Shown piece by piece: positions 23,695 to 34,154 of a stretch of DNA of 64,000 bases; position 1 is the first letter of the stretch; each line of letters begins with the position of its first letter. The translations under genes and the position numbers were made by a program. The notes beneath the pieces were generated by a model. The model ran no database searches, was not told the origin of the DNA, and was given only the letters and a program-made list of their open reading frames with translations. This DNA is from Eisenibacter elegans DSM 3317 (GTDB lineage: Bacteria; Bacteroidota; Bacteroidia; Cytophagales; Microscillaceae): positions 124,001 to 188,000 of the forward strand of contig NZ_AUMD01000019.1 of the NCBI RefSeq assembly GCF_000430505.1, read 5' to 3'.

Positions 23695-24684
23695 TTATTC
23701 TTCTTCTAATTTGTACTTAGTAACGTCCATCCCGAAGGTCAAGCCTTTTTCAGCGACGAGCTGCTCAAGCTCAGTCAATGATTTTTTTCCGAAGTTTCGG
23801 AACTTCATCATATCTGAGATTTCAAGCTTTACCAAATCGCCAAGGTTTTTAATTTCGGCAGACTTGAGGCAGTTGTAAGCCCGAACCGAGAGGTCTAGGT
23901 CGCTGATAGGGGTTTTGAGCAGCTTGCGCATGTGTAGGAAGTGCTCATCGACCTGCTCTACCTCTTCTTTGTCGCCGGTATCGAGTACGATGTTCTTGTC
24001 AGTGAAGAGCATAAAGTGCTGAATCAAGATATTGGCAGCGCCTTTGAGTGCTTCTTCGGGGTGGATAGAGCCATCTGTAGTAATGTCAAGAATAAGTTTT
24101 TCGTAGTCCGTACGTTGCTCTACGCGGGTATTTTCTACGATATACTTTACATTACGGATGGGCGTGAATATCGCATCCACGGCGATGTATCCTGATAATT
24201 GCTCTACATTCTTTTGCTCTTCAGCCGGCAGGTAGCCCCTCCCCTTTTCGATGATTACCTCTAGCTCAAGGTCTACCGACTCATCGAGATTGCAGATAAC
24301 CAGCTCAGGGTTCAGGATTTGGAAGGCAGTACTGAACTTGCCTAGGTCTCCTGCCGTGAGGGTGCTTTGGTTTTTGATGACCGCAACAATCTTGTTATCA
24401 GGCACATCGGCGATTTTTTTCACGCGCACCTGTTTGAGGTTCAGGATGATTTCAGATACATCCTGTACGACCCCTTTGATGGAAGAGAATTCGTGCAACA
24501 CGCCGGGGATTTTCATGCACGTAATGGCATATCCCTCTAGCGAGGAGAGCAGCACGCGGCGCAGGGCGTGGCCGATGGTGAGACCATAGCCGCGCTCAAG
24601 CGGTTGGAATTCGAAGACCCCGTTGAAGTCGTTGGTCTTCTCCATCATAATCTTTTCAGGCGTCTGAAATGATAATAGCGACAT
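23695..24684 (-). CDS. rpoA: RNA polymerase alpha subunit
   Basis: A 329-residue alpha subunit. The N-terminal dimerisation domain has the [25 protein letters not shown] signature (about 32-56). The C-terminal domain has [28 protein letters not shown] (about 255-285) for binding UP elements and activators. It lies between rpsD and rplQ, the normal order. Confidence 0.97.
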   Translation of the reverse strand: MSLLSFQTPEKIMMEKTNDFNGVFEFQPLERGYGLTIGHALRRVLLSSLEGYAITCMKIPGVLHEFSSIKGVVQDVSEIILNLKQVRVKKIADVPDNKIVAVIKNQSTLTAGDLGKFSTAFQILNPELVICNLDESVDLELEVIIEKGRGYLPAEEQKNVEQLSGYIAVDAIFTPIRNVKYIVENTRVEQRTDYEKLILDITTDGSIHPEEALKGAANILIQHFMLFTDKNIVLDTGDKEEVEQVDEHFLHMRKLLKTPISDLDLSVRAYNCLKSAEIKNLGDLVKLEISDMMKFRNFGKKSLTELEQLVAEKGLTFGMDVTKYKLEEE

Positions 24685-24724
24685 GCTTCAAAGTAGTTTG
24701 GGTGATAACAAAGAAAAAGGTCAA

Positions 24725-25330
24725 TTATTTAGAGTACAACTCGACGATGAGCTGCTCTTGGATTTTCTCAGGGATTTGGTCGCGCTCTGGATACGTTACA
24801 AATTTACCTTGAAGTGTAGAAGTTTCCCATTCTAGCCAGGGGTAGCGTTTGCTGCTGCGAGCGCCGAGGCTATTGGCGATTACTTCGAGTGATTTTGACT
24901 TTTCGCGTACACCGATAATGTCGCCGGGGCGCAACTCCATAGAAGGGATGTTGGCAATTTCACCGTTGACAGTGATGTGTTTGTGAGAAACCAGCTGACG
25001 TGCTGCGCGGCGAGTAGGGGCAATGCCCAAACGATAAACGGTATTGTCTAAGCGAGCTTCTAAGAGTTGGAGCAAGATTTCGCCGGTGATGCCTTGGCGG
25101 CGGGCGGCCTTGTCAAAAGTTTTGGCAAATTGGCGCTCCAATACGCCATAAATGTACTTTACTTTCTGCTTTTCTGCCAACTGTACGGCATATTCAGAAG
25201 GTTTTCTTCTTCTGCCGCGTCCGTGTTGCCCGGGACCATAATTCTTCTTAGTAAGTGCCTTGCTGGGGCCGAGGATAGCTTCGCCAAAGCGGCGGGAAAT
25301 TTTTGATTTCGGACCTGTGTATCTTGCCAT
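24725..25330 (-). CDS. rpsD: 30S ribosomal protein S4
   Basis: A 201-residue S4: [22 protein letters not shown] at the N-terminus, then an S4 RNA-binding domain with [31 protein letters not shown]. It lacks the four-cysteine zinc motif at the N-terminus. It nucleates assembly of the small subunit 5' domain. A 123-base gap with a hairpin precedes it, larger than elsewhere in this cluster, so it may have its own control point. Confidence 0.97.
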   Translation of the reverse strand: MARYTGPKSKISRRFGEAILGPSKALTKKNYGPGQHGRGRRRKPSEYAVQLAEKQKVKYIYGVLERQFAKTFDKAARRQGITGEILLQLLEARLDNTVYRLGIAPTRRAARQLVSHKHITVNGEIANIPSMELRPGDIIGVREKSKSLEVIANSLGARSSKRYPWLEWETSTLQGKFVTYPERDQIPEKIQEQLIVELYSK

Positions 25331-25390
25331 TGTGTGTAATTAAAGATAATGAGTGGAATAAAAATGGTGAATTAGGTTTTACAATAAGAT

Positions 25391-25430
25391 AAAAGCCGGG
25401 TAACCTGTCCGTATCAGTATACCCGCTTTT
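25391..25430 (-). promoter_or_regulatory. Hairpin between rpsK and rpsD
   Basis: AAAAGCcGGGTA pairs with TACCCGCTTTT (one bulge) across a 17-base loop. On the minus strand it is followed by TTTTATCTT, so it could be an attenuator. TATCTTTA, close to a -7 box, lies nearer the rpsD start at 25341-25348. A role in S4 autoregulation is possible but not shown. Confidence 0.4.
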
Positions 25431-25453
25431 AGTTATTGCCGAGCGCTGTGGCG

Positions 25454-25846
25454 TTATACGCGACGGCGCTTGGGGGGGCGGCAGCCGTTGTGGGGCAGCG
25501 GCGTTACATCACGAATTTGCGTAACTTCGATACCTTTGCTTTGAATAGTACGAATTGCTGATTCGCGGCCTGAGCCGGGGCCTTTCACAAATACTTCCGC
25601 TTTGCGCATACCGAGGTCATAAGCTACCTGGGCGCAATCTGCTGCGGCTACCTGAGCGGCATAGGGCGTATTTTTCTTAGAGCCTTTGAAGCCCATTTTA
25701 CCGGCTGAAGCCCAAGAAATTACCTGGCCGGTGCTATTGGTAATAGAAATGATGATGTTGTTGAATGAGGCGCGGATGTGTACTTGACCTACCGGCTCTA
25801 CGACAACAACTCTCTTTTTGGCTTTATCTTTTCTCTTATTGCTCAT
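25454..25846 (-). CDS. rpsK: 30S ribosomal protein S11
   Basis: A 130-residue S11: [44 protein letters not shown], ending in the conserved basic tail [18 protein letters not shown]. It forms the platform of the small subunit. Order rpsM-rpsK-rpsD-rpoA-rplQ is standard. Confidence 0.97.
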   Translation of the reverse strand: MSNKRKDKAKKRVVVVEPVGQVHIRASFNNIIISITNSTGQVISWASAGKMGFKGSKKNTPYAAQVAAADCAQVAYDLGMRKAEVFVKGPGSGRESAIRTIQSKGIEVTQIRDVTPLPHNGCRPPKRRRV

Positions 25847-25902
25847 ATCGCTTATAATTTAAGGCTTGGCGCTATGCCTCGCGGCGGAGCGCTCAGCACA
25901 CA

Positions 25903-26280
25903 TTATTTAGTAGCTTTTTTCTTGTTGGCTACAGTCTTACGTTTTCCTTTACGGGTACGAGAGTTATTTTTAGTTCTTTGACCGCGCAAGGGAAGCCCTT
26001 TGCGGTGGCGTAGTCCTCGGTAGCAAGCAATATCCATCAAACGTTTGATGTGTAACTGCACTTCTGACTTGAGCGCGCCTTCTACCTTAAACTCAGTGGC
26101 GATGATGTTACGAACGGCGTTCGATTCCTCATCGGTCCAATCGATTACTTTCTTGTCTGAGCTGATTCCTGCCTTGAGCAAGATTTTTTGAGCCGTGCTA
26201 CGGCCTATTCCGTAGATATAGGTGAGGGCAATTTCGCCACGCTTTTTATCCGGAATATCTACACCTGCAATACGTGCCAT
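25903..26280 (-). CDS. rpsM: 30S ribosomal protein S13
   Basis: A 125-residue S13 with [29 protein letters not shown] (helix-two-turn-helix start) and the rRNA-binding tail [29 protein letters not shown]. It contacts the large subunit and P-site tRNA. Confidence 0.97.
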   Translation of the reverse strand: MARIAGVDIPDKKRGEIALTYIYGIGRSTAQKILLKAGISSDKKVIDWTDEESNAVRNIIATEFKVEGALKSEVQLHIKRLMDIACYRGLRHRKGLPLRGQRTKNNSRTRKGKRKTVANKKKATK

Positions 26281-26283
26281 AGT

Positions 26284-26400
26284 TTAACCTTGTCTTTGTT
26301 TGAATTTAGGGTTTTTCTTGTTGATTACGTAGACTTTACCTTTGCGGCGGATTACCTTGCAGTCGGCGCTACGTTTCTTGATAGAAGCCTTTACTTTCAT
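26284..26400 (-). CDS. rpmJ: 50S ribosomal protein L36, zinc-free form
   Basis: A 38-residue L36 ([20 protein letters not shown] ... NPKFKQRQG). Only one cysteine (Cys14) remains; the CxxC...CxxxxH zinc ligands of the usual form are replaced, so it should not need zinc. It lies between infA and rpsM, the normal place. Confidence 0.93.
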   Translation of the reverse strand: MKVKASIKKRSADCKVIRRKGKVYVINKKNPKFKQRQG

Positions 26401-26411
26401 GGTTCTGTTGT

Positions 26412-26630
26412 TTATTTATAGCGATATACTATTCTTGCTTTGGTTAAGTCATAGGGCGACATTTCGAGCTTGACCTTATCACCGGGGAGGATTTTGATGT
26501 AGTTCATCCGCATCTTACCCGAGATATGGGCAATCACTTCGTGCCCATTTTGTAATTCTACCCGGAACATGGCGTTGGAGAGTGCCTCCTTGATAGTGCC
26601 GTCTTGTTCGATAGATTTCTGCTTTGCCAT
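26412..26630 (-). CDS. infA: Translation initiation factor IF-1
   Basis: A 72-residue S1-like OB-fold protein: [53 protein letters not shown], ending [13 protein letters not shown]. It occupies the A site during initiation. It follows map by 8 bases. Confidence 0.97.
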   Translation of the reverse strand: MAKQKSIEQDGTIKEALSNAMFRVELQNGHEVIAHISGKMRMNYIKILPGDKVKLEMSPYDLTKARIVYRYK

Positions 26631-26638
26631 ACTTGTTA

Positions 26639-27412
26639 TTACGATGCTAAGTTTTGTTCGATATACTCAAATGTTGTCAGTATTTCATAACCGCCATTCC
26701 GGACGGCCACGGTGTGTTCGTAGTGTGCCGAGGGTTTTTTGTCTGCCGTTACAATTGTCCATCCATCGCGTTGAGTAAGGACATTGCGCCGGCCAAGGTT
26801 CACCATCGGCTCTATGGCAATTACCAAGCCTTCGTGCATTTTGGCTCCACGACCGCGTTTGCCAAAGTTGGGTACTTCGGGGCTTTCGTGCAAGTCTTTG
26901 CCGAGGCCGTGGCCTACCAATTCGCGTACGACAGAGAAGCGGTGCTTCTCAACATACTGTTGGATAGCGTAGCCAATATCGCCAATGCGGGCTCCTGAAG
27001 CGACTTGCTCTATGCCTACATAGAGCGACTCTTTGGTAACCCGCAGGAGGGTCTGCACTTCTTCGCTGACCTCTCCTACGGCATAAGTATAGGCGCTATC
27101 GCTATGAAAGCCTTGGTAAAACACACCACAGTCTATCGAGACAATATCACCATCACGAAGTTCGTAGTTGTTAGGGATACCGTGTACTACGGCCTCGTTT
27201 ACGGAGATGCAAAGCGAGGCGGGGAAGCTGTTGTATCCTTTGAAAGAAGGCTTGCCCTGGTGGTCGCGAATGAACTCTTCCGCACGGCGGTCGAGATCTA
27301 TTGTACGGACTCCGGGCTTGACCATCTTGGCTACTTCGCCGTGAGCCTTGCCCAAGATTTGGGCGCTGGCTTTGATGATAGCAATCTCTTCTTCTGTTTT
27401 GTAATATACCAT
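26639..27412 (-). CDS. map: Methionine aminopeptidase, type I
   Basis: A 257-residue enzyme that removes the initiator methionine of new proteins. Metal ligands appear in [19 protein letters not shown] (two Asp), [12 protein letters not shown] (His) and VIAIEPMVN (Glu), with a final Glu near the C-terminus ([10 protein letters not shown]). It lies between secY and infA; no adk gene is present between them. Confidence 0.95.
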   Translation of the reverse strand: MVYYKTEEEIAIIKASAQILGKAHGEVAKMVKPGVRTIDLDRRAEEFIRDHQGKPSFKGYNSFPASLCISVNEAVVHGIPNNYELRDGDIVSIDCGVFYQGFHSDSAYTYAVGEVSEEVQTLLRVTKESLYVGIEQVASGARIGDIGYAIQQYVEKHRFSVVRELVGHGLGKDLHESPEVPNFGKRGRGAKMHEGLVIAIEPMVNLGRRNVLTQRDGWTIVTADKKPSAHYEHTVAVRNGGYEILTTFEYIEQNLAS

Positions 27413-27432
27413 AAATAGTTCCTACGCCAACG

Positions 27433-28761
27433 CTAGGCTACTGCAATATCTTGAGAACGACCTTTCACTTTTCCTGATTTCATCATACCCTCGTAGCGTT
27501 TCATCAGCAAGTAGCTATTGATTTGCTGGAGTGTATCCAATACTACGCCCACCATAATGAGTAGCGAAGTACCACCATAGAATTGTGAAAATTCGATTTT
27601 TACGTTGAACAAAACTGCTAAAGCAGGCAAAATCGCTACAATAGCCAAGAATATAGACCCCGGCAAAGTAATCTTTGACAAGATAGAGTCGATATGTTCT
27701 GAGGTAGGTGCGCCGGGCTTTACGCCTGGGATGAACCCACCGCTACGCTTCATATCGTCTGCTATTTGGTTGGGGTTGATAGAAATGGCTGTGTAGAAAT
27801 AAGTAAACACAATGATGAGCAACACAAAGAGTAGATTGTACTGCCAAGAGGTATAGTCTTGGAAGGTTGTCGCGATAGAGGCGGCAAAATCGCTCGATGC
27901 AGCAAAATATCCGGCGGTCATGCCGGGTAAGAACATCATTGATTGAGCAAAGATGATAGGCATCACACCGGCAGCATTCACTTTGAGGGGGATGTACTGA
28001 CGCTGACCACCGTATACTTTGTTACCCACCACTTGCTTGGCATACTGTACGGGCACTTTGCGGGTGGCTTGCGTAAAGAGTACGACGGCCATTACCACAA
28101 AGAACAGGGCGATTAGCTCAAGAATCAGCAGGAGCGCTTGGCTGGCGGCAAATCGAGAAGATACCTCTTGCACGAGTGCTGCCGGTAGGCGGGAGATGAT
28201 TCCGATCATAATCAGCATCGAGATACCGTTGCCGATACCCTTGTCAGTAATGCGCTCACCAATCCACATCGTAAAGATGGTTCCGGCAGTAATGATGATT
28301 ACTGAGGAAACACGGAAGAACCACAGATCGACCAAGATAGCCTCTGTGGGGATAGTGGTGGTGAGGTAGCCTAGGGCTTGCGCAAAGGTGATGACAATGG
28401 TCAGCAGGCGGGTAATCTGATTGATTTTGTTACGGCCTGATTCACCTTCTTTTTGCATCTTCTGAAAATAAGGCATTGCTACCGTCAATAGCTGCACTAC
28501 GATAGAGGCAGATATATACGGCATAATCCCCAAGGCAAAAATAGATGCCTTGGAGAATGCGCCACCTAAGAACGTATCCAAGAGGCCGAAGATACCTTGT
28601 TGGGCAATATCGGCTTTTTGGAGCACGACAGGGTCTATACCGGGAAGTACGATAAAAGACCCCAATCGGAAGATGAGCAATAGATAGACTGTTGTCAGGA
28701 TGCGAGTCCTGAGTTCTTCTATTGAAAAGATGTTGCGTATGGTGGTGATAAACTTTTTCAT
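27433..28761 (-). CDS. secY: Protein translocase subunit SecY
   Basis: A 442-residue channel with ten membrane helices. It begins MKKFITTIRNIFSIEELRTRILTTVYLLLIFRLGSFIVLPGID and has the plug/TM2 signature GIFGLLDTFLGGAFSKASIFALGIMPYISASI. It forms the protein-export channel with SecE and SecG. Spacing to rplO is 25 bases. Confidence 0.97.
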   Translation of the reverse strand: MKKFITTIRNIFSIEELRTRILTTVYLLLIFRLGSFIVLPGIDPVVLQKADIAQQGIFGLLDTFLGGAFSKASIFALGIMPYISASIVVQLLTVAMPYFQKMQKEGESGRNKINQITRLLTIVITFAQALGYLTTTIPTEAILVDLWFFRVSSVIIITAGTIFTMWIGERITDKGIGNGISMLIMIGIISRLPAALVQEVSSRFAASQALLLILELIALFFVVMAVVLFTQATRKVPVQYAKQVVGNKVYGGQRQYIPLKVNAAGVMPIIFAQSMMFLPGMTAGYFAASSDFAASIATTFQDYTSWQYNLLFVLLIIVFTYFYTAISINPNQIADDMKRSGGFIPGVKPGAPTSEHIDSILSKITLPGSIFLAIVAILPALAVLFNVKIEFSQFYGGTSLLIMVGVVLDTLQQINSYLLMKRYEGMMKSGKVKGRSQDIAVA

Positions 28762-28786
28762 GACCTTGCGAATGGAGCAGGCGAGC

Positions 28787-29269
28787 TTATTGCGCGTCTA
28801 CGGAGGTGTTACCATGGGCTTTTTGAATCACAACCGCCTTGCCGCCGGCTTTTTCGATAGCGGCGATAGCGCTTGCTGAGAAGGCGTGTGCATGTACCTC
28901 GATGGCAGCGCTTACTTCTCCCCTACCCAATACCTTGATGGTGTCGTTCTTAGAGATGAGGCCGTTGGCGGCCAGCAAGGCTAAGTCAACTTGTGAGGCA
29001 TTGGTTTTTTCGGCCAGGGCTTGGAGGGCATCCAAGTTGATGGCTTTGTAGTCTACACGGTTTGGGTTATTGAAGCCAAACTTAGGTAAGCGACGTTGCA
29101 AAGGCATTTGCCCGCCTTCAAAACCTCTTTTCTTGCTGTATCCTGAGCGAGACTTCGCGCCTTTGTGCCCACGTGTAGATGTACCGCCTTTGCCGGAGCC
29201 GGGGCCACGCCCTACACGCTTGCTTTTTTTGACGGAACCTGATGCAGGTTTCAGTGTATGCAGTTTCAT
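28787..29269 (-). CDS. rplO: 50S ribosomal protein L15
   Basis: A 160-residue L15 with the basic glycine-rich start GSVKKSKRVGRGPGSGKGGTSTRGHKGAKSRSGY and FEGGQMPLQRRLPKFGF. It is preceded by an unusually long gap (223 bases) from rpmD, where ribosomal genes are normally nearly touching. Confidence 0.97.
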   Translation of the reverse strand: MKLHTLKPASGSVKKSKRVGRGPGSGKGGTSTRGHKGAKSRSGYSKKRGFEGGQMPLQRRLPKFGFNNPNRVDYKAINLDALQALAEKTNASQVDLALLAANGLISKNDTIKVLGRGEVSAAIEVHAHAFSASAIAAIEKAGGKAVVIQKAHGNTSVDAQ

Positions 29270-29492
29270 GGGTCTTACTTGTTTCTTATCATGTAATGGT
29301 GCGCCATTGGGAACAAAAAGAGATAGCGGGCACTACAAAGTTGTTTGTGTTGGTCAGAACGTATGGCGTACACGTCCTTAGTTTACATCACGGTGAGGTG
29401 ATTGTCTATCTCTGCACGGTAGTACATTTGATTGCAAGCCTCAAAAATAAGTCTTTTTCGCTTGCCATACAAATTTATACCGTCTTTTGGGC
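29270..29492 (-). other. Unusual 223-base gap between rpmD and rplO
   Basis: No convincing gene on the minus strand. On the minus strand TAAATTTG at 29470-29477 fits a -7 box but lacks a -33 partner. The gap may hold a leader or regulatory RNA; no strong hairpin was found by eye. Confidence 0.4.
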
Positions 29493-29672
29493 TTAGAGTT
29501 GCTCTACGCGAACGAGGTGTTGTACCTTTTCGATCATCCCGGCGATTACTGGGGTGAATTCGTGTTCTTTGCTGCGACCGATTTTACCTAAGCCAAGGGC
29601 TTGAATAGTATCTTTTTGGCGTTGTGTACGCTTGATGACACTTCTTACTTGGGTGATTTTTACTTTTGCCAT
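29493..29672 (-). CDS. rpmD: 50S ribosomal protein L30
   Basis: A 59-residue L30: MAKVKITQVRSVIKRTQRQK ... LGLGKIGRSKEHEFTPVIAGMI ... HLVRVEQL. Size and the IKRTQRQKDTIQALGLGKI core are typical. It follows rpsE by 7 bases, as expected. Confidence 0.95.
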   Translation of the reverse strand: MAKVKITQVRSVIKRTQRQKDTIQALGLGKIGRSKEHEFTPVIAGMIEKVQHLVRVEQL

Positions 29673-29679
29673 GAGTTTC

Positions 29680-30189
29680 TTAGCCGTTAAATACTTTTTC
29701 TAACTTCACGCCGCGTTGTTGGGCTACTTCGTGTGGGGCGCGCATTTTGCTCAGAGCGTTAAAAGTCGCCTTTACTACGTTGTGGGGGTTAGAAGAGCCT
29801 TTTGACTTGGCCAATACGTCTTTGATACCGGCACTTTCGAGTACGGCACGCATTGCACCACCGGCGATAACACCTGTACCGGCTGAAGCTGGCTTAAGCA
29901 ATACAAGGCCGCCGCTGTATTTACCAATCATTTCGTGGGGGATGGTATTTTTGATTACCGGCACACGGATGAGGTTTTTCTTGGCATCTTCTACGCCTTT
30001 GGTAATGGCATCTGTTACTTCGTTGGCTTTGCCAAGTCCGTATCCTACGACTCCTTTACCGTCACCTACCACTACGATAGCTGAGAAGCTGAAGCGTCGC
30101 CCGCCTTTTACTACTTTGGCTACGCGGTTGATAGCTACGACTCTTTCTTTCAGGTCTAAATCGCTTGCTCGAATAAGTTCTTTATGCAT
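29680..30189 (-). CDS. rpsE: 30S ribosomal protein S5
   Basis: A 169-residue S5. Its N-terminal domain has [46 protein letters not shown] and its C-terminal domain has [34 protein letters not shown]. It acts in decoding accuracy. Confidence 0.97.
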   Translation of the reverse strand: MHKELIRASDLDLKERVVAINRVAKVVKGGRRFSFSAIVVVGDGKGVVGYGLGKANEVTDAITKGVEDAKKNLIRVPVIKNTIPHEMIGKYSGGLVLLKPASAGTGVIAGGAMRAVLESAGIKDVLAKSKGSSNPHNVVKATFNALSKMRAPHEVAQQRGVKLEKVFNG

Positions 30190-30205
30190 GATGCTGATAC
30201 TTTTC

Positions 30206-30559
30206 TTAGAATTTTAGTCCGGCTTCTCGTGCACCTTCGGCCAAGGCTTTTACTTTGCCGTGGTAGAGGTATCCGTTGCGGTCAAATATAACATTGTCGA
30301 TACCTTGTTCGAGGGCTTTTTTGGCTGCCAATTGGCCTACGGCTTTGGCGACATCTAGGGTAAAGCCTTTGGTATCTTTCAATTCGATAGAAGAGGCGCT
30401 GGCCAATGTACGACCGGCAACATCATCAATCAACTGCACATAAATGCGGCTGTTGGAGCGGAACACCGACATGCGAGGGCGCTGGGCAGTTCCGGAGATT
30501 TTTTTCCGAATGCCTCGCTTGATGCGTTGTCTGCGAGATATTTTAGTTGCGATAGACAT
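30206..30559 (-). CDS. rplR: 50S ribosomal protein L18
   Basis: A 117-residue L18, 5S rRNA-binding: [38 protein letters not shown], ending [26 protein letters not shown]. Confidence 0.97.
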   Translation of the reverse strand: MSIATKISRRQRIKRGIRKKISGTAQRPRMSVFRSNSRIYVQLIDDVAGRTLASASSIELKDTKGFTLDVAKAVGQLAAKKALEQGIDNVIFDRNGYLYHGKVKALAEGAREAGLKF

Positions 30560-30569
30560 AACTTTTTAA

Positions 30570-31127
30570 TTATTTCTTAGAAGCAGTTTTACCGGCTTTA
30601 CGGCGGATTTCCTCTCCTACGAAGCGGATACCTTTACCTTTGTAAGGCTCTACTTTACGTAGTGAGCGGATTTTGGCCGCTACTTGCCCCAAGAGTTGCT
30701 TATCGATACTTTCGAGGGTAATGATAGGGTTTTTACCTCTTTCGGTAACGGCGTTGGCGGTTACTTCGGCAGGTAGTGCCAAGAAGATGGCGTGAGAGTA
30801 GCCTAGCGATAGCTCCAACACATTGTTGGTGGCGGTGGCTTTGTACCCTACCCCTACGATTTCGAGTTCTTTCTTGAAGCCGTCGTTAACTCCTTGCACC
30901 ATATTATTAATCAGCGCACGGTAGAGGCCGTGGAGCGATTTGTGGCGCTTTTCGTCCGTAGGGCGCTCTACGGTGAGCGTATTGCCTTCTACGGTTACTT
31001 GGATGTCTGGATCGACTTGCTGTGTGAGTGTGCCCTTAGGTCCTTTTACAGTTACGGTGTTGGCAGCATCTACTGTTACACTTACGCCGTTGGGGAGTTG
31101 AATGGGCTTTTTACCGATTCGTGACAT
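30570..31127 (-). CDS. rplF: 50S ribosomal protein L6
   Basis: A 185-residue L6 with two repeated domains: MSRIGKKPIQLPNGVSVTVDAANTVTVKGPKG at the start and the signature EPYKGKGIRFVGEEIRRKAGKTASKK at the end. It lies near the GTPase-factor site. Confidence 0.97.
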   Translation of the reverse strand: MSRIGKKPIQLPNGVSVTVDAANTVTVKGPKGTLTQQVDPDIQVTVEGNTLTVERPTDEKRHKSLHGLYRALINNMVQGVNDGFKKELEIVGVGYKATATNNVLELSLGYSHAIFLALPAEVTANAVTERGKNPIITLESIDKQLLGQVAAKIRSLRKVEPYKGKGIRFVGEEIRRKAGKTASKK

Positions 31128-31139
31128 GGTTTTTAATTC

Positions 31140-31541
31140 TTAGTATACATAACACAAAACTTCACCGCCTACGTTGAGTTGTCGGGCTTCTTTCTCGGTG
31201 ATTACACCTTTAGAGGTTGACAACACAGCGACACCCAAACCATTGAGTACGCGCGGAAGTTGGTCGGCACTGACATATTTGCGCAAACCGGGGCGGCTCA
31301 CTCGCTCTAGGTGGGTGATGGCCGATTCTTTGGTGAGGGGGTTGTATTTCAAAGCGATTTTGATAACTCCTTGCACAGTGGCTTCGTCATCAAATTTGTA
31401 GCTTTGGATATACCCTTTATCGTGCAGTACTTTTGTAATTTCCTTCTTTAAATTCGACGCAGGAATTTCTACAATTCTGTGGCGAGCTTTGATGGCATTA
31501 CGAAGTCTTGTTAAGTAATCTGCTATGGGATCTGTTAACAT
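31140..31541 (-). CDS. rpsH: 30S ribosomal protein S8
   Basis: A 133-residue S8: [32 protein letters not shown], ending [31 protein letters not shown]. It binds 16S rRNA helix 21. It is preceded by a 75-base gap containing a full internal promoter (31581-31612). Confidence 0.97.
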   Translation of the reverse strand: MLTDPIADYLTRLRNAIKARHRIVEIPASNLKKEITKVLHDKGYIQSYKFDDEATVQGVIKIALKYNPLTKESAITHLERVSRPGLRKYVSADQLPRVLNGLGVAVLSTSKGVITEKEARQLNVGGEVLCYVY

Positions 31542-31580
31542 TGTTTTCTTGGATTATGAATATTCCCAAAAATAAGGACG

Positions 31581-31612
31581 CAAAGATAGCTTGAATGATT
31601 GGCAAAAACAAA
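31581..31612 (-). promoter_or_regulatory. Internal promoter upstream of rpsH
   Basis: Minus strand TTTG (31609-31612), 20 bases, then TATCTTTG (31581-31588): a full match to the Bacteroidota -33/-7 consensus. It lies in the only sizeable gap of the central cluster, about 40 bases before the rpsH ATG. Confidence 0.7.
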
Positions 31613-31616
31613 TGTA

Positions 31617-31886
31617 TTACCAACTTGCTTTGGTAACGCCGGGGATTTTTCCTTCAGAGGCCATTTTGCGGAACATATTTCGGCAGATGCCGAACTTGCG
31701 CATATAGCCTTTAGGGCGGCCGGTTAGTTTGCAGCGGTTGTGCAGACGTACAGGGGAGGCATTACGGGGCAGTTTATCAAGTGCTTCATAATCGCCGGCT
31801 TCTTTGAGGCGCTGGCGTTTTTCGGCATAGCGGGCTACGAGTTTTTCGCGTTTGCGCTCTCTTGCGATAAGTGATTTCTTAGCCAT
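31617..31886 (-). CDS. rpsN: 30S ribosomal protein S14, zinc-free form
   Basis: An 89-residue S14 of the long type: [51 protein letters not shown]. Only two cysteines are present, not the CxxC...CxxC of the 61-residue zinc form. With the zinc-free L36 this suggests ribosomes sparing in zinc. Confidence 0.97.
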   Translation of the reverse strand: MAKKSLIARERKREKLVARYAEKRQRLKEAGDYEALDKLPRNASPVRLHNRCKLTGRPKGYMRKFGICRNMFRKMASEGKIPGVTKASW

Positions 31887-31888
31887 GG

Positions 31889-32452
31889 TTATTGATTATT
31901 TTGTTGTTGATTGGCAAACGGCATTCCGAGCGCTTTGAGCAGGGCGAGTGCTTCTTCATCGGTGTTGGCCGTAGTTACGAAAGTGATGTCCATCCCTGAG
32001 ATACGCGATACTTTTTCGATGCTGATTTCTGGGAAGATGATTTGCTCTTTTACGCCGAGGGTATAGTTACCGCGTCCGTCAAAGCTCTTGTCGTTTACGC
32101 CTTTGAAGTCACGCACACGGGGGAGGGCGATGGTAAAGAGGCGATCCACAAACTCGAACATGCGCTCGCCACGGAGAGTTACTTTGGCTCCGATAGGCAT
32201 TTCTTCACGCAGTTTGAAGTTAGAGATTGATTGCTTGGCATAGGTAGGGACGGCCTTTTGGCCGGCGATGAGGGTAAGCTCCTCTACCCCTGCGTCTACC
32301 AACTTTTTGTCAGAGACGGCAGCGCCAATACCCTTGTTGATGACGATTTTGGTCAATCGGGGTACTTGCATGATAGACTTGTACCCGAATTTTTCCTTCA
32401 ATGCGGGTACGACTTCGTTGTTATATTTGGATTTCAGTCTGGGCATATCCAT
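31889..32452 (-). CDS. rplE: 50S ribosomal protein L5
   Basis: A 187-residue L5, binding 5S r[60 protein letters not shown] and a terminal [25 protein letters not shown]. The first ATG overlaps the rplX stop by one base (TAATG); a second ATG two codons later (MPRL) is also possible. Confidence 0.97.
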   Translation of the reverse strand: MDMPRLKSKYNNEVVPALKEKFGYKSIMQVPRLTKIVINKGIGAAVSDKKLVDAGVEELTLIAGQKAVPTYAKQSISNFKLREEMPIGAKVTLRGERMFEFVDRLFTIALPRVRDFKGVNDKSFDGRGNYTLGVKEQIIFPEISIEKVSRISGMDITFVTTANTDEEALALLKALGMPFANQQQNNQ

Positions 32453-32799
32453 TACTTATTCTGCTTTGACGAGTGAGTCTTAAAGTATCGTTCTAACTTA
32501 CCGTTTTCGTTGCGGCGGCGGCCTACGCGGCGCGGCTCTCCTGAGGCGGGGTCAATGACCATCAAGTTACTGATGTGGATAGGCCCTTCCTTTTCGATAC
32601 GCTCTCCGGCTTGAGGGTTGGCAGCGCTGGGTTTGCGGTGCTTGTATTGGATGTTGATTCCCTCTACGGTGGCGCGAAGCTTTTCGGGGAATACCTGCAT
32701 CACCACACCCTCTTCGCCTTTGGCGTTACCGGCGATAACACGCACTTTATCACCTTTTTTCAGGTGAAGTTTTGGTTTTTTATTGCTTTTGTTCTCCAT
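32452..32799 (-). CDS. rplX: 50S ribosomal protein L24
   Basis: A 115-residue L24 with a KOW motif: [48 protein letters not shown], then [24 protein letters not shown]. Early assembly protein near the exit tunnel. Confidence 0.97.
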   Translation of the reverse strand: MENKSNKKPKLHLKKGDKVRVIAGNAKGEEGVVMQVFPEKLRATVEGINIQYKHRKPSAANPQAGERIEKEGPIHISNLMVIDPASGEPRRVGRRRNENGKLERYFKTHSSKQNK

Positions 32800-32803
32800 T
32801 GTC

Positions 32804-33172
32804 TTAAAGTACTTCTGGCGCTAATGAAACGATTTTCATAAACTGCTTTTCGCGTAGTTCACGCGCTACAGGTCCAAAAATGCGTGTGCCTCTTGGCTCG
32901 TCGTTGTTGTTGAGCAATACGGCGGCATTGTCTTCGAAGCGGATATAAGAACCGTCGCTGCGACGTACTTCTTTTTTAGTACGTACGACTACGGCCTTGG
33001 ATACCGTTCCTTTCTTCATATTGCTTGACGAGAGGGCCGATTTTACGGTTACGACGATTTTGTCGCCTACGCTAGCATAGCGTTTTTTGGTGCCGCCAAG
33101 CACGCGGATGCAGAGCACTTCTTTGGCTCCGCTGTTATCGGCTACGTTGAGTCTTGATTCTTGCTGTATCAT
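32804..33172 (-). CDS. rplN: 50S ribosomal protein L14
   Basis: A 122-residue L14, the usual length: [46 protein letters not shown], ending [19 protein letters not shown]. It lies at the subunit interface. Confidence 0.97.
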   Translation of the reverse strand: MIQQESRLNVADNSGAKEVLCIRVLGGTKKRYASVGDKIVVTVKSALSSSNMKKGTVSKAVVVRTKKEVRRSDGSYIRFEDNAAVLLNNNDEPRGTRIFGPVARELREKQFMKIVSLAPEVL

Positions 33173-33204
33173 AGTATCTCGAAATTTTGAAGTGCCGGAG
33201 CACG

Positions 33205-33465
33205 TTATTTGGCTCTTTCAATAATAGAGACGAGTCGCCAGGTCTTGTTTTTGCTCAAGGGGCGGCATTCCATAATTTTGACAATATCGCCGATATTGGC
33301 CTGCTCAGTCTCGTCGTGGGCGATGAACTTTTTAGATTTGGTTACAAATTTACCGTAGATAGGGTGCTTTACACGGCGCTCTACCAATACGGCGATAGAT
33401 TTGTCCATCTTATTGCTCACTACTTTGCCCACTCGTTCTTTGCGGGCTTTACGTTCTACTTGCAT
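33205..33465 (-). CDS. rpsQ: 30S ribosomal protein S17
   Basis: An 86-residue OB-fold S17: [45 protein letters not shown], ending [23 protein letters not shown]. Confidence 0.97.
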   Translation of the reverse strand: MQVERKARKERVGKVVSNKMDKSIAVLVERRVKHPIYGKFVTKSKKFIAHDETEQANIGDIVKIMECRPLSKNKTWRLVSIIERAK

Positions 33466-33488
33466 GATGATAAGTAATTAAGTCGTGG

Positions 33489-33692
33489 TTATTGTTTGTT
33501 CGCAAGTTTTTTACGAGCGCTCAGCTCGCCGGCTAAGCGGGCAATGTCACGGCGGACATGGCGAATCTGCATCGGGTTTTCGATGGGCGATATTGCGTGT
33601 GCAAACTTAAGTTTGAAGAGGCGCTCTTTTTCGCTGCGCAACTGGCTCTCCAACTCCTCTTGGCTCAGGGCTTTGATTTCTTCGTTTTTCAT
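33489..33692 (-). CDS. rpmC: 50S ribosomal protein L29
   Basis: A 67-residue helical hairpin: MKNEEIKALSQEELESQLRSEKERLFKLKFAHAISPIENPMQIRHVRRDIARL. Sits at the tunnel exit beside L23. Confidence 0.97.
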   Translation of the reverse strand: MKNEEIKALSQEELESQLRSEKERLFKLKFAHAISPIENPMQIRHVRRDIARLAGELSARKKLANKQ

Positions 33693-33705
33693 GACTTTTT
33701 AGTGC

Positions 33706-34125
33706 TTATTCAACGTAATCTCTACGTACTACAAACTTAGTTCTGACGGGCAGCTTTTGTGCGGCGAGGTATAGGGCCTTTTCGGCTACTTCGCGGGGCA
33801 CACCGTCAATCTCAAACATAATTGTGCCTGGCTTGATAGTGGCTACCCAATACTCAGGGGCACCTTTACCCTTACCCATACGAACCTCTGCGGGTTTTTT
33901 GGTGATGGGCTTATCAGGAAAAATACGAATCCAAATTTTACCTTCACGTTTCATTGTACGTGAGATGGTAATACGGCAGGCTTCGATTTGGCGGCTGGTA
34001 ATCCAACCGATTTCGAGAGACTTGAGGCCGAAAGAGCCGAAGTCGATATTATGACCACGCTGGGCGATACCACGCACGCGGCCTTTCTGCATTTTTCTGT
34101 ATTTTACTTTTTTAGGCTGTAACAT
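33706..34125 (-). CDS. rplP: 50S ribosomal protein L16
   Basis: A 139-residue L16: [56 protein letters not shown], with [26 protein letters not shown]. Helps position the A-site tRNA. Confidence 0.97.
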   Translation of the reverse strand: MLQPKKVKYRKMQKGRVRGIAQRGHNIDFGSFGLKSLEIGWITSRQIEACRITISRTMKREGKIWIRIFPDKPITKKPAEVRMGKGKGAPEYWVATIKPGTIMFEIDGVPREVAEKALYLAAQKLPVRTKFVVRRDYVE

Positions 34126-34154
34126 GACTGTTTCGCGTTAATGTTGAAACCAAA

